Shown: positions 47,540 through 54,758 of the stretch, one piece after another
How positions within the stretch are numbered: position 1 is the stretch's first letter
How the letters are laid out: each line of letters opens with the position of its first letter
NCBI GenBank assembly: GCA_002749285.1
Contig: PDPR01000008.1
Coordinates: 186,001 to 250,000, forward strand
DNA: 64,000 bases
Direction of reading: 5' to 3'
From: Maribacter sp.
Lineage (GTDB): Bacteria > Bacteroidota > Bacteroidia > Flavobacteriales > Flavobacteriaceae
The notes under the pieces: generated by a model
Seen by the model: the letters and a program-made list of their open reading frames with translations, nothing else
Told to the model about the DNA's origin: nothing
Database searches by the model: none
Program-made: the position numbers and the translations under genes

Positions 47540-49096
47540 ATGGTAAAATTCAAACTGTCTCTTCTTTCCGTAGTATTTATTGGTATCCTTCATGCCCAAA
47601 AAAGAGGTCTCCCTGTGGATTTGAGACAGCACAACCTTACTGATTCCAATTCAACTATTTTAAACCCAGCCTTTTCCAATATTTATGGCAATGGCCATTC
47701 CATTGGGCTATGGAGTCGTTGGCAGTGGCAAACCATCGATAGTGACCCCTCTACCTTTTTCCTGAATTATACGGGAAAATTGAATGGTGCCTCATCTATA
47801 GGGGCAGGATTTTACCAGCATAACACCAATGTCCACCTTAATACCGGAGGGGTTATAAACTACGCATATCGCTATGATTTCGACAATCGTATAAGCCTAA
47901 CCTTTGGTTTGAATCTTTTTGCGTACCAACAGGAATTCTCAGGAAATCCTTTTCAAGGTGACCCACAGGTCTTATTACCATTATCCACTCCCTCTGAAGA
48001 TTTTATACTTCAATTTGCCCCAGGTATACAATTTACTTATGATGGCCTGCACATCGGATTTTCTTCAGAGAACATGTTCGATTATAATATGGACCAAAAG
48101 GAAGGGAATACCTCTCCTGACGAGAAAATATTCTTGGGAACGGTCTCATATGACATACCTGTTTCTTTAGGAACTTCCAGGGGTACTTCGACCATAAGAC
48201 CAATGCTCTACATAAAATCAATCCCAAGTTATGATACACAAATAGGACTGAGTACGGTTTTATCAACGAATAAATTTTGGGCACAGGCAGGTTATAACAG
48301 CTTTTACGGAATGGCCATTGGCGGTGGCGGAAGAATTATAGATCGTTTTTCTATCGGTGCCTTGGTCGAGTTTGGAACAGATTCCGATTTAAAGGGGAAT
48401 GACCCAACTTTCGAATTGACCACGGTATACAGTTTTGATAGATTTACCGCAAGGAAAAAAGTGGACAAAATAGATCAGGAAGAAGAACAGAAAAAGGAAA
48501 ATATAGCACAGGCTCCCAAGATTGATAGATCTTCAAAAGAAGAATTGGGCAAAGCGGAAGCATTGGCCCTTAAGCAGGAAACCAGGGAAAAAGAAAAAAT
48601 GACCCGTAAAGGGAAAAGGGAATCCCTTAAATTACAAGAGAAAGAAAAAGAGAAAGAAAGGGAGGGGGGCAAAAACATATCCGATCAAGTAGAAAAAGAG
48701 CGAAAACACAAGCAGGATTCGATCAATATCGCTAAAGTCACCGCGGAAAATGTGGCCAAAGAAAAACAATTACAGGAGAAATTGGCCAAACAGGCCGAGA
48801 AGGAAAAGCCTAAAGCCGACGAGAAATATGAGGAGGCTTCAGGGGAAGATGGCCTAAAGCCCGGTTATTACCTAATAGCCAATGTCTTTGGTACTAAAAA
48901 GTATTTAAATGCCTTTATGTCCGACCTTACCAAGAAAGGGTTACAACCAAGATCATTTTTAAGAAACAAGAATAAATTAAACTATGTATATTTAGGACGA
49001 TATGAGTCCATGGGTGAGGCCCGTAAGGCACGTGATAGTAAATTAAATGGTCGTTATACCGAAAAGACCTGGATATACAGGGTAGTGTCCGAATAA
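47540..49096 (+). CDS. PorP/SprF-type type IX secretion protein with coiled coil and SPOR domain
   Basis: About 518 residues. A signal peptide (FKLSLLSVVFIGILHAQ) is followed by an outer-membrane beta-barrel of the PorP/SprF family (about 20-300; LRQHNLTDSNSTILNPAFSN, NYTGKLNGASSIGAGFYQHN). Residues about 305-430 are a highly charged Lys/Glu coiled coil (LQEKEKEKEREGGKNISD). The end is a SPOR-like peptidoglycan-binding fold (GYYLIANVFGTKKYLNAFMS, YVYLGRYESMGEARKARDSK). The layout suggests a barrel tied to the cell wall. Start ATG 47540 is preferred over an upstream codon at 47519. Confidence 0.87.
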   Translation: MVKFKLSLLSVVFIGILHAQKRGLPVDLRQHNLTDSNSTILNPAFSNIYGNGHSIGLWSRWQWQTIDSDPSTFFLNYTGKLNGASSIGAGFYQHNTNVHLNTGGVINYAYRYDFDNRISLTFGLNLFAYQQEFSGNPFQGDPQVLLPLSTPSEDFILQFAPGIQFTYDGLHIGFSSENMFDYNMDQKEGNTSPDEKIFLGTVSYDIPVSLGTSRGTSTIRPMLYIKSIPSYDTQIGLSTVLSTNKFWAQAGYNSFYGMAIGGGGRIIDRFSIGALVEFGTDSDLKGNDPTFELTTVYSFDRFTARKKVDKIDQEEEQKKENIAQAPKIDRSSKEELGKAEALALKQETREKEKMTRKGKRESLKLQEKEKEKEREGGKNISDQVEKERKHKQDSINIAKVTAENVAKEKQLQEKLAKQAEKEKPKADEKYEEASGEDGLKPGYYLIANVFGTKKYLNAFMSDLTKKGLQPRSFLRNKNKLNYVYLGRYESMGEARKARDSKLNGRYTEKTWIYRVVSE

Positions 49097-49224
49097 GTGA
49101 CACTATCCCATTAACCGTGTATGTTAAAAATAAACTGATTTAATATGATGCCCCAGTTCCTGATGGGCGTGGACCATTTCCTATTTACACACTTTATAAG
49201 ATAGTCCCAATAAGTGAAAAACCG

Positions 49225-49821
49225 TTATTTCTTGATTTCCTTTTTGACCAGTACTTCTAAATAGGCCACTGTGTTCACAAGGTATTTGCGATCTTGGGTC
49301 ATGGTACTCATGGCAATGGCCCCTTGCAACATGGTAAAGAACTGTTTTGCAAATTGAAGCGGGGTTACCGGCAACCTTAGTTCATTGTTGTTCACACCAT
49401 TTTCAAGTACCAATGCGATCTTACCCTCTATGGTCCTTATCGTTTCGCGCGAGGCGGCGGCCAACAATTTATTGTTGTTCTGTGCATCTATCCCAACATT
49501 CAATACGGGACAGCCACCCAATTCCTGGATAAAAGTATCATAATGGCTATAAAATTTGGTCAAGGAGAATAATTTATCCAAAGAACCACCATCAATGGCC
49601 AGATGCCCATCAATAGCCTTTAAGAGTTTCTTTACGCTGTACTCATAGGCCGCAAGCGCAAGGGCTTCCTTATTTTCGAAATTACCATAAAGAGCCCCCT
49701 TGGTCAATCCTGTTGCATCCGTAAGGTCACTCATACTGGTACCCACGTAACCATATTTGATAAAAACCGGGGCAACGGTCTCAATTATAAAGGCAGTCGT
49801 TCTTTCAGCTTTAGTAGTCAT
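49225..49821 (-). CDS. TetR/AcrR-family transcriptional regulator
   Basis: 198 residues. The N-terminal helix-turn-helix reads VFIKYGYVGTSMSDLTDATG and LTKGALYGNFENKEALALAA. The C-terminal ligand domain is of the common TetR_C type. A palindrome ACCATA-N5-TATGGT lies 32 bases upstream, so it probably represses itself. No efflux or enzyme gene is adjacent, so other targets are unknown. Confidence 0.92.
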   Translation of the reverse strand: MTTKAERTTAFIIETVAPVFIKYGYVGTSMSDLTDATGLTKGALYGNFENKEALALAAYEYSVKKLLKAIDGHLAIDGGSLDKLFSLTKFYSHYDTFIQELGGCPVLNVGIDAQNNNKLLAAASRETIRTIEGKIALVLENGVNNNELRLPVTPLQFAKQFFTMLQGAIAMSTMTQDRKYLVNTVAYLEVLVKKEIKK

Positions 49822-49839
49822 ATTGCAGCTATTTTATAC

Positions 49840-49869
49840 GAAGATAAAAAAAACCATATACTGTATGGT
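49840..49869 (-). promoter_or_regulatory. Promoter and operator of the TetR gene
   Basis: On the minus strand TATCTTCG (49840-49847) is a near-consensus -7 box. The inverted repeat ACCATA-TACTG-TATGGT (49853-49869) covers the region between the -7 and -33 positions, where a bound repressor would block the polymerase. Confidence 0.6.
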
Positions 49870-49888
49870 ATATATTGTTGATGAAAAT

Positions 49889-49919
49889 AAAGGCCATGAC
49901 GGTATCGGTCATGGCCTTT
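49889..49919 (-). terminator. Terminator of clpB
   Basis: AAAGGCCATGAC and GTCATGGCCTTT form a 12-bp perfect stem with a 7-base loop. On the minus strand a T-rich tract follows. It lies 20 bases behind the clpB stop. Confidence 0.85.
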
Positions 49920-49938
49920 ATCTAGAGAAAGGACTCTA

Positions 49939-52539
49939 TTAGTTTGCTAATCCATTGTCGTTTCGGAAGACCAATTGGTCATCAAAGGAGTCGATCAAAA
50001 TTACGCTATTCGCTTTTATGGCCCCGCTAAGAAGCTTTTTGGATAAATTATTCAACACTTCTTTTTGAATCACCCTTTTTATAGGTCTTGCACCATATTG
50101 GGGATCATACCCCTTATTGGCAAGATGTGTAATGGCCTCATCGGTGGCATCAATTGTGATGTTCTGTTTGTCCAACATTTTTTTCAATTGTTCCAACTGG
50201 AGTTTTACTATCTGTATGATATCTTCCTTGTTCAAAGGTGTGAACATGATAATATCATCGATCCTATTCAAAAACTCTGGCCGGATCGTTTTTCGCAATA
50301 GCTCCAGAACATCTACCCGTGCCGCTTCGGAGGCACTATAGATATCATTATTATTCTCGAACTTCTCTTGAATAATATGGCTACCCATATTACTGGTCAT
50401 TATGATAATCGTGTTCTTGAAATCGGCAATACGGCCTTTATTGTCGGTAAGCCGGCCTTCATCCAGGACCTGCAAAAGAATATTGAACGTATCGGGATGT
50501 GCTTTCTCGATCTCATCCAACAGAACAACGGAATAAGGCCTCCTTCTTACGGCCTCGGTAAGCTGTCCCCCTTCATCATAACCAACATATCCTGGAGGTG
50601 CCCCTACCAATCTACTAACGGAATGGCGCTCTTGGTATTCACTCATGTCTATCCGGGTCATTGCATTCTCATCATCGAACAAGTAAGAGGCCAAGGTCTT
50701 GGCAAGCTCGGTTTTACCGACCCCTGTAGTACCGAGGAACAAAAACGAGCCTATGGGTTTCTTGGTATCTTGGAGCCCGGCCCTACTTCTGCGTATGGCA
50801 TCGGATACGGCCTGTATGGCCTCATCCTGCCCAACCACACGTTTATGGAGTACATCCTCAAGTTTTAATAGTTTCTCACGCTCACTTTGCAACATCTTGG
50901 TTACAGGGATACCGGTCCATTTAGCAACCACCTCGGCAATGTCCTCATAAGTAACCTCTTCCTTGATCAAGGTATCACCTTCTTGCTGTTCCGACATTTC
51001 CTGATGAAGGACAACTAATTTCTCTTGGGCCTCCTTTATCTTACCGTAACGCAGCTCCGCTACTTTACCATAATCCCCACTACGCTCGGCACGCTCAGCT
51101 TCCAATTTAAAATTCTCTATATCGTTTTTTATTCTCTGTATGGAGTCGACCACGGTTTTTTCACTTTCCCATTTGGCATAGATTTCGTTGCGCTTTTCCT
51201 TGATATTGGCTAAATCTTCATGTAAAAGGTTGAGTTTGTCCTGGTCGTCTTCACGCTTAATGGCCTCTATTTCAATTTCGAGTTGCATGATCTTCCTGTC
51301 CAAGATATCCAGTTCCTCTGGTTTTGAATTGTTTTCCATACGGAGTTTGGCAGCGGCTTCATCCATAAGGTCGATAGCTTTATCTGGCAAGAACCTATTG
51401 GTTATATACCGTTGTGAAAGTTCTACGGCTGCCATAACGGCTTCATCCTTGATCTGGATCTTATGGTGTGCCTCATATTTTTCCTTGATTCCCCTAAGGA
51501 TGGAAATAGCACTTTCGGTATCAGGTTCATCGACCATTACCTTTTGGAACCTACGTTCCAAGGCCTTGTCCTTTTCAAAATATTTTTGATACTCATCCAA
51601 TGTGGTTGCGCCTATCGCCCTTAACTCCCCCCTAGCCAAGGCAGGCTTGAGAATGTTCGCGGCATCCATCGCCCCTTGGCCGCCACCTGCGCCCACCAAG
51701 GTATGGATTTCATCAATAAAGAGTACGATGTTACCATCCGAAGAGGTTACTTCCTTTATCACTGATTTCAACCGCTCTTCAAATTCCCCCTTGTACTTGG
51801 CACCTGCGATCAATGCACCCATATCCAAAGAGTATATGACCTTGTCCTTTAAGTTTTCGGGTATATCGCCCTGAATGATCCTATGGGCCAATCCTTCAGC
51901 GATTGCTGTTTTACCAACACCAGGCTCACCCACCAACATAGGGTTGTTCTTGGTTCTTCTTGAGAGAATCTGTAAAATACGCCTGATTTCCTCATCCCGG
52001 CCAATAACAGGGTCTAATTTTCCACTGTCGGCCATTTGGTTAAGGTTACGTGCATACTTTTCAAGGGCATTATAGGTCTCCTCCGCACTTTGGGAGGTTA
52101 CTTTTTCGCCTTTTCGAAGTTCCCCTATGGCTTTTTTAAGGTCTTTTTCCGTGACTCCTTGGTCTTTTAGGATTTGTGCGATTTTACTTTTGGACTTGAG
52201 TATGGCCAATAGAACGTGCTCTATGGAAACATATTCATCCTCCATCTTTTTCGCTATAATACCCGCTTCTGTCAAGCTTTTCCCTGCTTCCCTTGAGACC
52301 ATGATCTCCCCTCCACTTACTTTGGGGAAACTTTCCAGTTCCTTATCAAGGATTTGGCCCAGTAAACCGGTATTGACATTTAGTTTTTTCAGAATGAATG
52401 GGAGTACATTCTCATCTACTTGCGAAATTGCCTTGAATAGATGCTCGTTCTCAATCTGTTGGTGGCCCATCCCTTGCGCAATTTGTTGGGCAAGCTGAAC
52501 GGCTTCCTGTGATTTTATGGTAAAATTATTAAAGTTCAT
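49939..52539 (-). CDS. clpB: ATP-dependent disaggregase ClpB
   Basis: Pulls apart protein aggregates with DnaK. The 866 residues show the N-terminal Clp domain (FNNFTIKSQEAVQLAQQIAQ), the first AAA+ ring (VGEPGVGKTAIAEGLAHRII), the middle coiled coil (about 400-525, LDRKIMQLEIEIEAIKREDD) that marks ClpB, and the second AAA+ ring (LGTTGVGKTELAKTLASYLF), then PEFLNRIDDIIMF. A palindrome about 75 bases upstream may mediate stress control. Confidence 0.97.
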   Translation of the reverse strand: MNFNNFTIKSQEAVQLAQQIAQGMGHQQIENEHLFKAISQVDENVLPFILKKLNVNTGLLGQILDKELESFPKVSGGEIMVSREAGKSLTEAGIIAKKMEDEYVSIEHVLLAILKSKSKIAQILKDQGVTEKDLKKAIGELRKGEKVTSQSAEETYNALEKYARNLNQMADSGKLDPVIGRDEEIRRILQILSRRTKNNPMLVGEPGVGKTAIAEGLAHRIIQGDIPENLKDKVIYSLDMGALIAGAKYKGEFEERLKSVIKEVTSSDGNIVLFIDEIHTLVGAGGGQGAMDAANILKPALARGELRAIGATTLDEYQKYFEKDKALERRFQKVMVDEPDTESAISILRGIKEKYEAHHKIQIKDEAVMAAVELSQRYITNRFLPDKAIDLMDEAAAKLRMENNSKPEELDILDRKIMQLEIEIEAIKREDDQDKLNLLHEDLANIKEKRNEIYAKWESEKTVVDSIQRIKNDIENFKLEAERAERSGDYGKVAELRYGKIKEAQEKLVVLHQEMSEQQEGDTLIKEEVTYEDIAEVVAKWTGIPVTKMLQSEREKLLKLEDVLHKRVVGQDEAIQAVSDAIRRSRAGLQDTKKPIGSFLFLGTTGVGKTELAKTLASYLFDDENAMTRIDMSEYQERHSVSRLVGAPPGYVGYDEGGQLTEAVRRRPYSVVLLDEIEKAHPDTFNILLQVLDEGRLTDNKGRIADFKNTIIIMTSNMGSHIIQEKFENNNDIYSASEAARVDVLELLRKTIRPEFLNRIDDIIMFTPLNKEDIIQIVKLQLEQLKKMLDKQNITIDATDEAITHLANKGYDPQYGARPIKRVIQKEVLNNLSKKLLSGAIKANSVILIDSFDDQLVFRNDNGLAN

Positions 52540-52609
52540 ATGTCTTATTTTTTCTTGTTATGGATTATTTTTGATATACGGATGTCAATAATCCTACCAA
52601 GCACAAGGA

Positions 52610-52626
52610 ACAGACAAAATGTCTGT
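52610..52626. promoter_or_regulatory. Inverted repeat between clpB and ytxJ
   Basis: ACAGACA-AAA-TGTCTGT, 7-bp perfect arms. It lies 71 bases upstream of clpB (minus) and 79 upstream of the ytxJ-like gene (plus). It is not the CIRCE element. A stress-gene operator is plausible. Confidence 0.5.
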
Positions 52627-52704
52627 AAAAACCTTGAAAAAACAAGACATTAAGGCAGTTTGTGGCATTTGAACCGAAAATGACCTAAAGATAAAGATAC
52701 ATTC

Positions 52705-53100
52705 ATGGGATTATTTAAGGACTTTTTTGGAAAGAACGGAAAGGAACCCGGGAAAGAAAAAGCAAATACACCTTGGAAACCCTTGGTTTCGGTACATCAA
52801 TTGGATGAAATCGTCGAAAGATCAAAAAACAAACCTCAAATAATATTCAAACATTCAACGACCTGTGCCATCAGCAGAATGGTATTCAATACATTTAATG
52901 CCAATTATGATTTCCCCAAGGATCGGTTTGACCTCTATTATTTGGACTTGCATGGTTTTAGGGAGGTTTCCGATGAAACCGGCATCAAATTCCAGGTCGT
53001 GCACCAATCACCCCAGCTTTTGGTGATCCGCAATGGGGTAGTGGTCGCCCATGATTCACACGGGGGCATTAATACGATCGATCTAAACGGTTTTCAGTAA
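52705..53100 (+). CDS. ytxJ: Bacillithiol-system redox protein YtxJ family
   Basis: 131 residues with a thioredoxin-like fold. The active site is IFKHSTTCAISRMVF with a single Cys, as in monothiol YtxJ proteins that remove bacillithiol from proteins. VHQSPQLLVIRNGVVVAHDS carries the cis-Pro. It suggests the organism makes bacillithiol. Divergent from clpB; the shared gap holds an inverted repeat. Confidence 0.88.
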   Translation: MGLFKDFFGKNGKEPGKEKANTPWKPLVSVHQLDEIVERSKNKPQIIFKHSTTCAISRMVFNTFNANYDFPKDRFDLYYLDLHGFREVSDETGIKFQVVHQSPQLLVIRNGVVVAHDSHGGINTIDLNGFQ

Positions 53101-53160
53101 AAAAAGCCTGAACCAACCCTGACCCAAGGGCAGAAGGTATACTTCCGGAAAATCCTCCCA

Positions 53161-53208
53161 TTTCGAGGCAAGTATCGGGGGATTGGACCTGCTAGCTGTC
53201 GCTCCCTA
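53161..53208. repeat. Intergenic repeat copy D
   Basis: TTTCGAGGCAAGTATCGGGG onward to GCTAGCTGTCGCTCCC resembles the copy at 1993-2040; the first 23 bases differ at about four positions. The surrounding gap (53101-53388) shows no gene. Confidence 0.35.
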
Positions 53209-53388
53209 TGATTAAAGCCATATTTAACGATAACCTTACCGACCCTAAACGGCATTATGGGGCATTTGTCCATTGACAAAAAATGATATGATCGGTAATA
53301 TTGGATCGTATAAATGTATTCTTAAGTTGTTAATTCTTATTTATAAATGCGTTTTTTCTTCCATATTGGGGTGTTTCAATGAATTTCA

Positions 53389-53423
53389 GACAAAAACCTC
53401 ATTTATTATAAGGTTTTCCTAGG
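53389..53423 (+). promoter_or_regulatory. Hairpin element S1 before the LytTR gene
   Basis: GACAAAAACCTCATTTATTA and TAAGGTTTTCCTAGG. AAAACCT pairs with AGGTTTT. The element closely resembles S2 at 57627-57665. It ends 12 bases before the GTG start of the LytTR gene. Confidence 0.5.
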
Positions 53424-53434
53424 TCATTGATTCC

Positions 53435-54217
53435 GTGACTATTATAACTTTACTATCGATAAATAGCTACTCATTGGGATTCAATTACTCCATTATCGAT
53501 TCTGACGCCACTTCCAATCTGCAATTGCAGCATTTTTTGGAGGAATACGGTGATTTTTCGTGTTCTTCCCTAGCCAAAAACAGCAATGAGGGCCTAAATG
53601 CAATTTTAAAATATTCCCCTGACATTGTTTTTGTGAACTTGGATGAAAATGCCCCCGAATATTTCCAAATGGTCATGGAACTCCATCAGTATGTAAATAA
53701 ATTACCGGTCATTATTGGTATATCCAAGACAAAGGACTATGCCTATGAAGCCATTAAAAATGGTTTTTTCGATTACTGGTTAAAGCCCTACAATGAATTT
53801 GATATACGAAAATCCTTACTACGTATCAAAAAGCAGGTACCTGAACCTTTCCCTGTTCATTCACAAGCCACAACGATCTGCTTAAAATCATATCGGGATT
53901 TCCAATACTTGAACACGAATGATATCCTTTACCTCCAAGCCGATAACAATACTACGGAATTTATTATGAAAGATGGTACTGTAGTCAATGCTTACAAGAC
54001 CCTCAAAACATTTGAAAGCCAATTACCTCCAAATTTCATGCGAATCCACCAGAGTTATATTGTCAATACTATTTTCATTTCGGGTATCAGCTATGGTAAA
54101 TCGGTTTGCACCTTAAAATTCCGGAACCTACGATTGCCTTTTTCAAAATCGTATAAGGCAAATATCGATGAGGTGAAGAACCTTTTATCAAAAACCTCAA
54201 TCCTTTCCAATAATTAA
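53435..54217 (+). CDS. LytTR DNA-binding regulator with a degenerate receiver domain
   Basis: 260 residues starting with GTG. The N-terminal domain has the receiver fold, but the phospho-acceptor position is Asn68 (DIVFVNLDENAP instead of D-I/L-Q-M-P). The conserved Lys is kept (DYWLKPYNEFDI). The C-terminal LytTR domain (about 145-250) reads ILYLQADNNTTEFIMKDGTV and FMRIHQSYIVNTIFISGI and binds DNA by beta strands. It should act without phosphorylation. It is the first gene of the accessory cassette and lies upstream of the CDDC-repeat protein. Confidence 0.88.
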   Translation: MTIITLLSINSYSLGFNYSIIDSDATSNLQLQHFLEEYGDFSCSSLAKNSNEGLNAILKYSPDIVFVNLDENAPEYFQMVMELHQYVNKLPVIIGISKTKDYAYEAIKNGFFDYWLKPYNEFDIRKSLLRIKKQVPEPFPVHSQATTICLKSYRDFQYLNTNDILYLQADNNTTEFIMKDGTVVNAYKTLKTFESQLPPNFMRIHQSYIVNTIFISGISYGKSVCTLKFRNLRLPFSKSYKANIDEVKNLLSKTSILSNN

Positions 54218-54371
54218 GCAAATTCTTTCAAAACTTAATTAAATACCCCTAAAACTGTACTGAATACTTGTATCTTTTAGATTACAAAAACTTAGGCCTA
54301 GGGTCTTATTAGTTTTACAACGTAATAAAAACAAACAACAACTTGACAAAAATCTTATTTAAAATCGAATT

Positions 54372-54617
54372 ATGAGAAGAACACTTAGTAGTATTTTGGT
54401 CGTATTAGCCCTAATGATCGGATCAATGGCGATGATCAACGTAGATGAAACCCAAGAACAGGAGAAAATAGCCTGCGATGACTGTGCACATGATACGGAG
54501 AGAAGGGAATCCGTGGCCTATTGCGATGACTGTGCACATGATACGGAGAGAAGGGAATCCGTGGCCTACTGCGATGACTGTGCGCATGATACGGAGAGAA
54601 GGGAATCCGTGGCCTAG
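54372..54617 (+). CDS. Short exported protein made of three CDDCAHDTERRESVAY repeats
   Basis: 81 residues. The first ~25 form a signal peptide (RRTLSSILVVLALMIGSMAM). After the linker INVDETQEQEKIA come three copies of CDDCAHDTERRESVAY; the last lacks the Tyr because its codon is the TAG stop. The 48-bp DNA units (from 54474, 54522 and 54570) differ at only two places: the third-position change in Ala and the TAT/TAC/TAG end. Each unit has a CxxCxH group and a dibasic RR. No known family was recognised. A secreted peptide signal precursor, a metal binder or a redox peptide are possible. A terminator follows. Confidence 0.75.
   Translation: MRRTLSSILVVLALMIGSMAMINVDETQEQEKIACDDCAHDTERRESVAYCDDCAHDTERRESVAYCDDCAHDTERRESVA
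54474..54617 (+). repeat. Three 48-bp tandem repeats
   Basis: Unit TGCGATGACTGTGCACATGA and onward, ending GTGGCCTAY. Copies at 54474-54521, 54522-54569 and 54570-54617, nearly identical, in frame. The near-identity points to recent amplification or homogenisation. Confidence 0.95.
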
Positions 54618-54703
54618 GGAAGGGGGCCAGGAATACACAACAAAGTATTTGCTTTCCTATATGAACAATTAAAAAGGGGTTCAAATAGAATTCCTTTAAA
54701 AAC

Positions 54704-54740
54704 AAAAAGACCCTAATCTTTATAAGGTTAAGGTCTTTTT
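54704..54740 (+). terminator. Terminator behind the CDDC-repeat gene
   Basis: AAAAAGACC (54704-54712) pairs with GGTCTTTTT (54732-54740). The loop contains TATAAGGTTA, like hairpins S1 and S2. It separates the peptide gene from the kinase gene. Confidence 0.75.
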
Positions 54741-54758
54741 GTTTACATTAGTGTCACA

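Noticed and set aside
50117..52498. Several plus-strand frames opposite clpB
   Set aside because: They are shadows of the clpB coding strand, rich in Ser and Leu as expected of antisense frames.
54474..54617. Tandem 48-bp repeats as a CRISPR array
   Set aside because: The units are directly adjacent without spacers and are in frame in a coding sequence.
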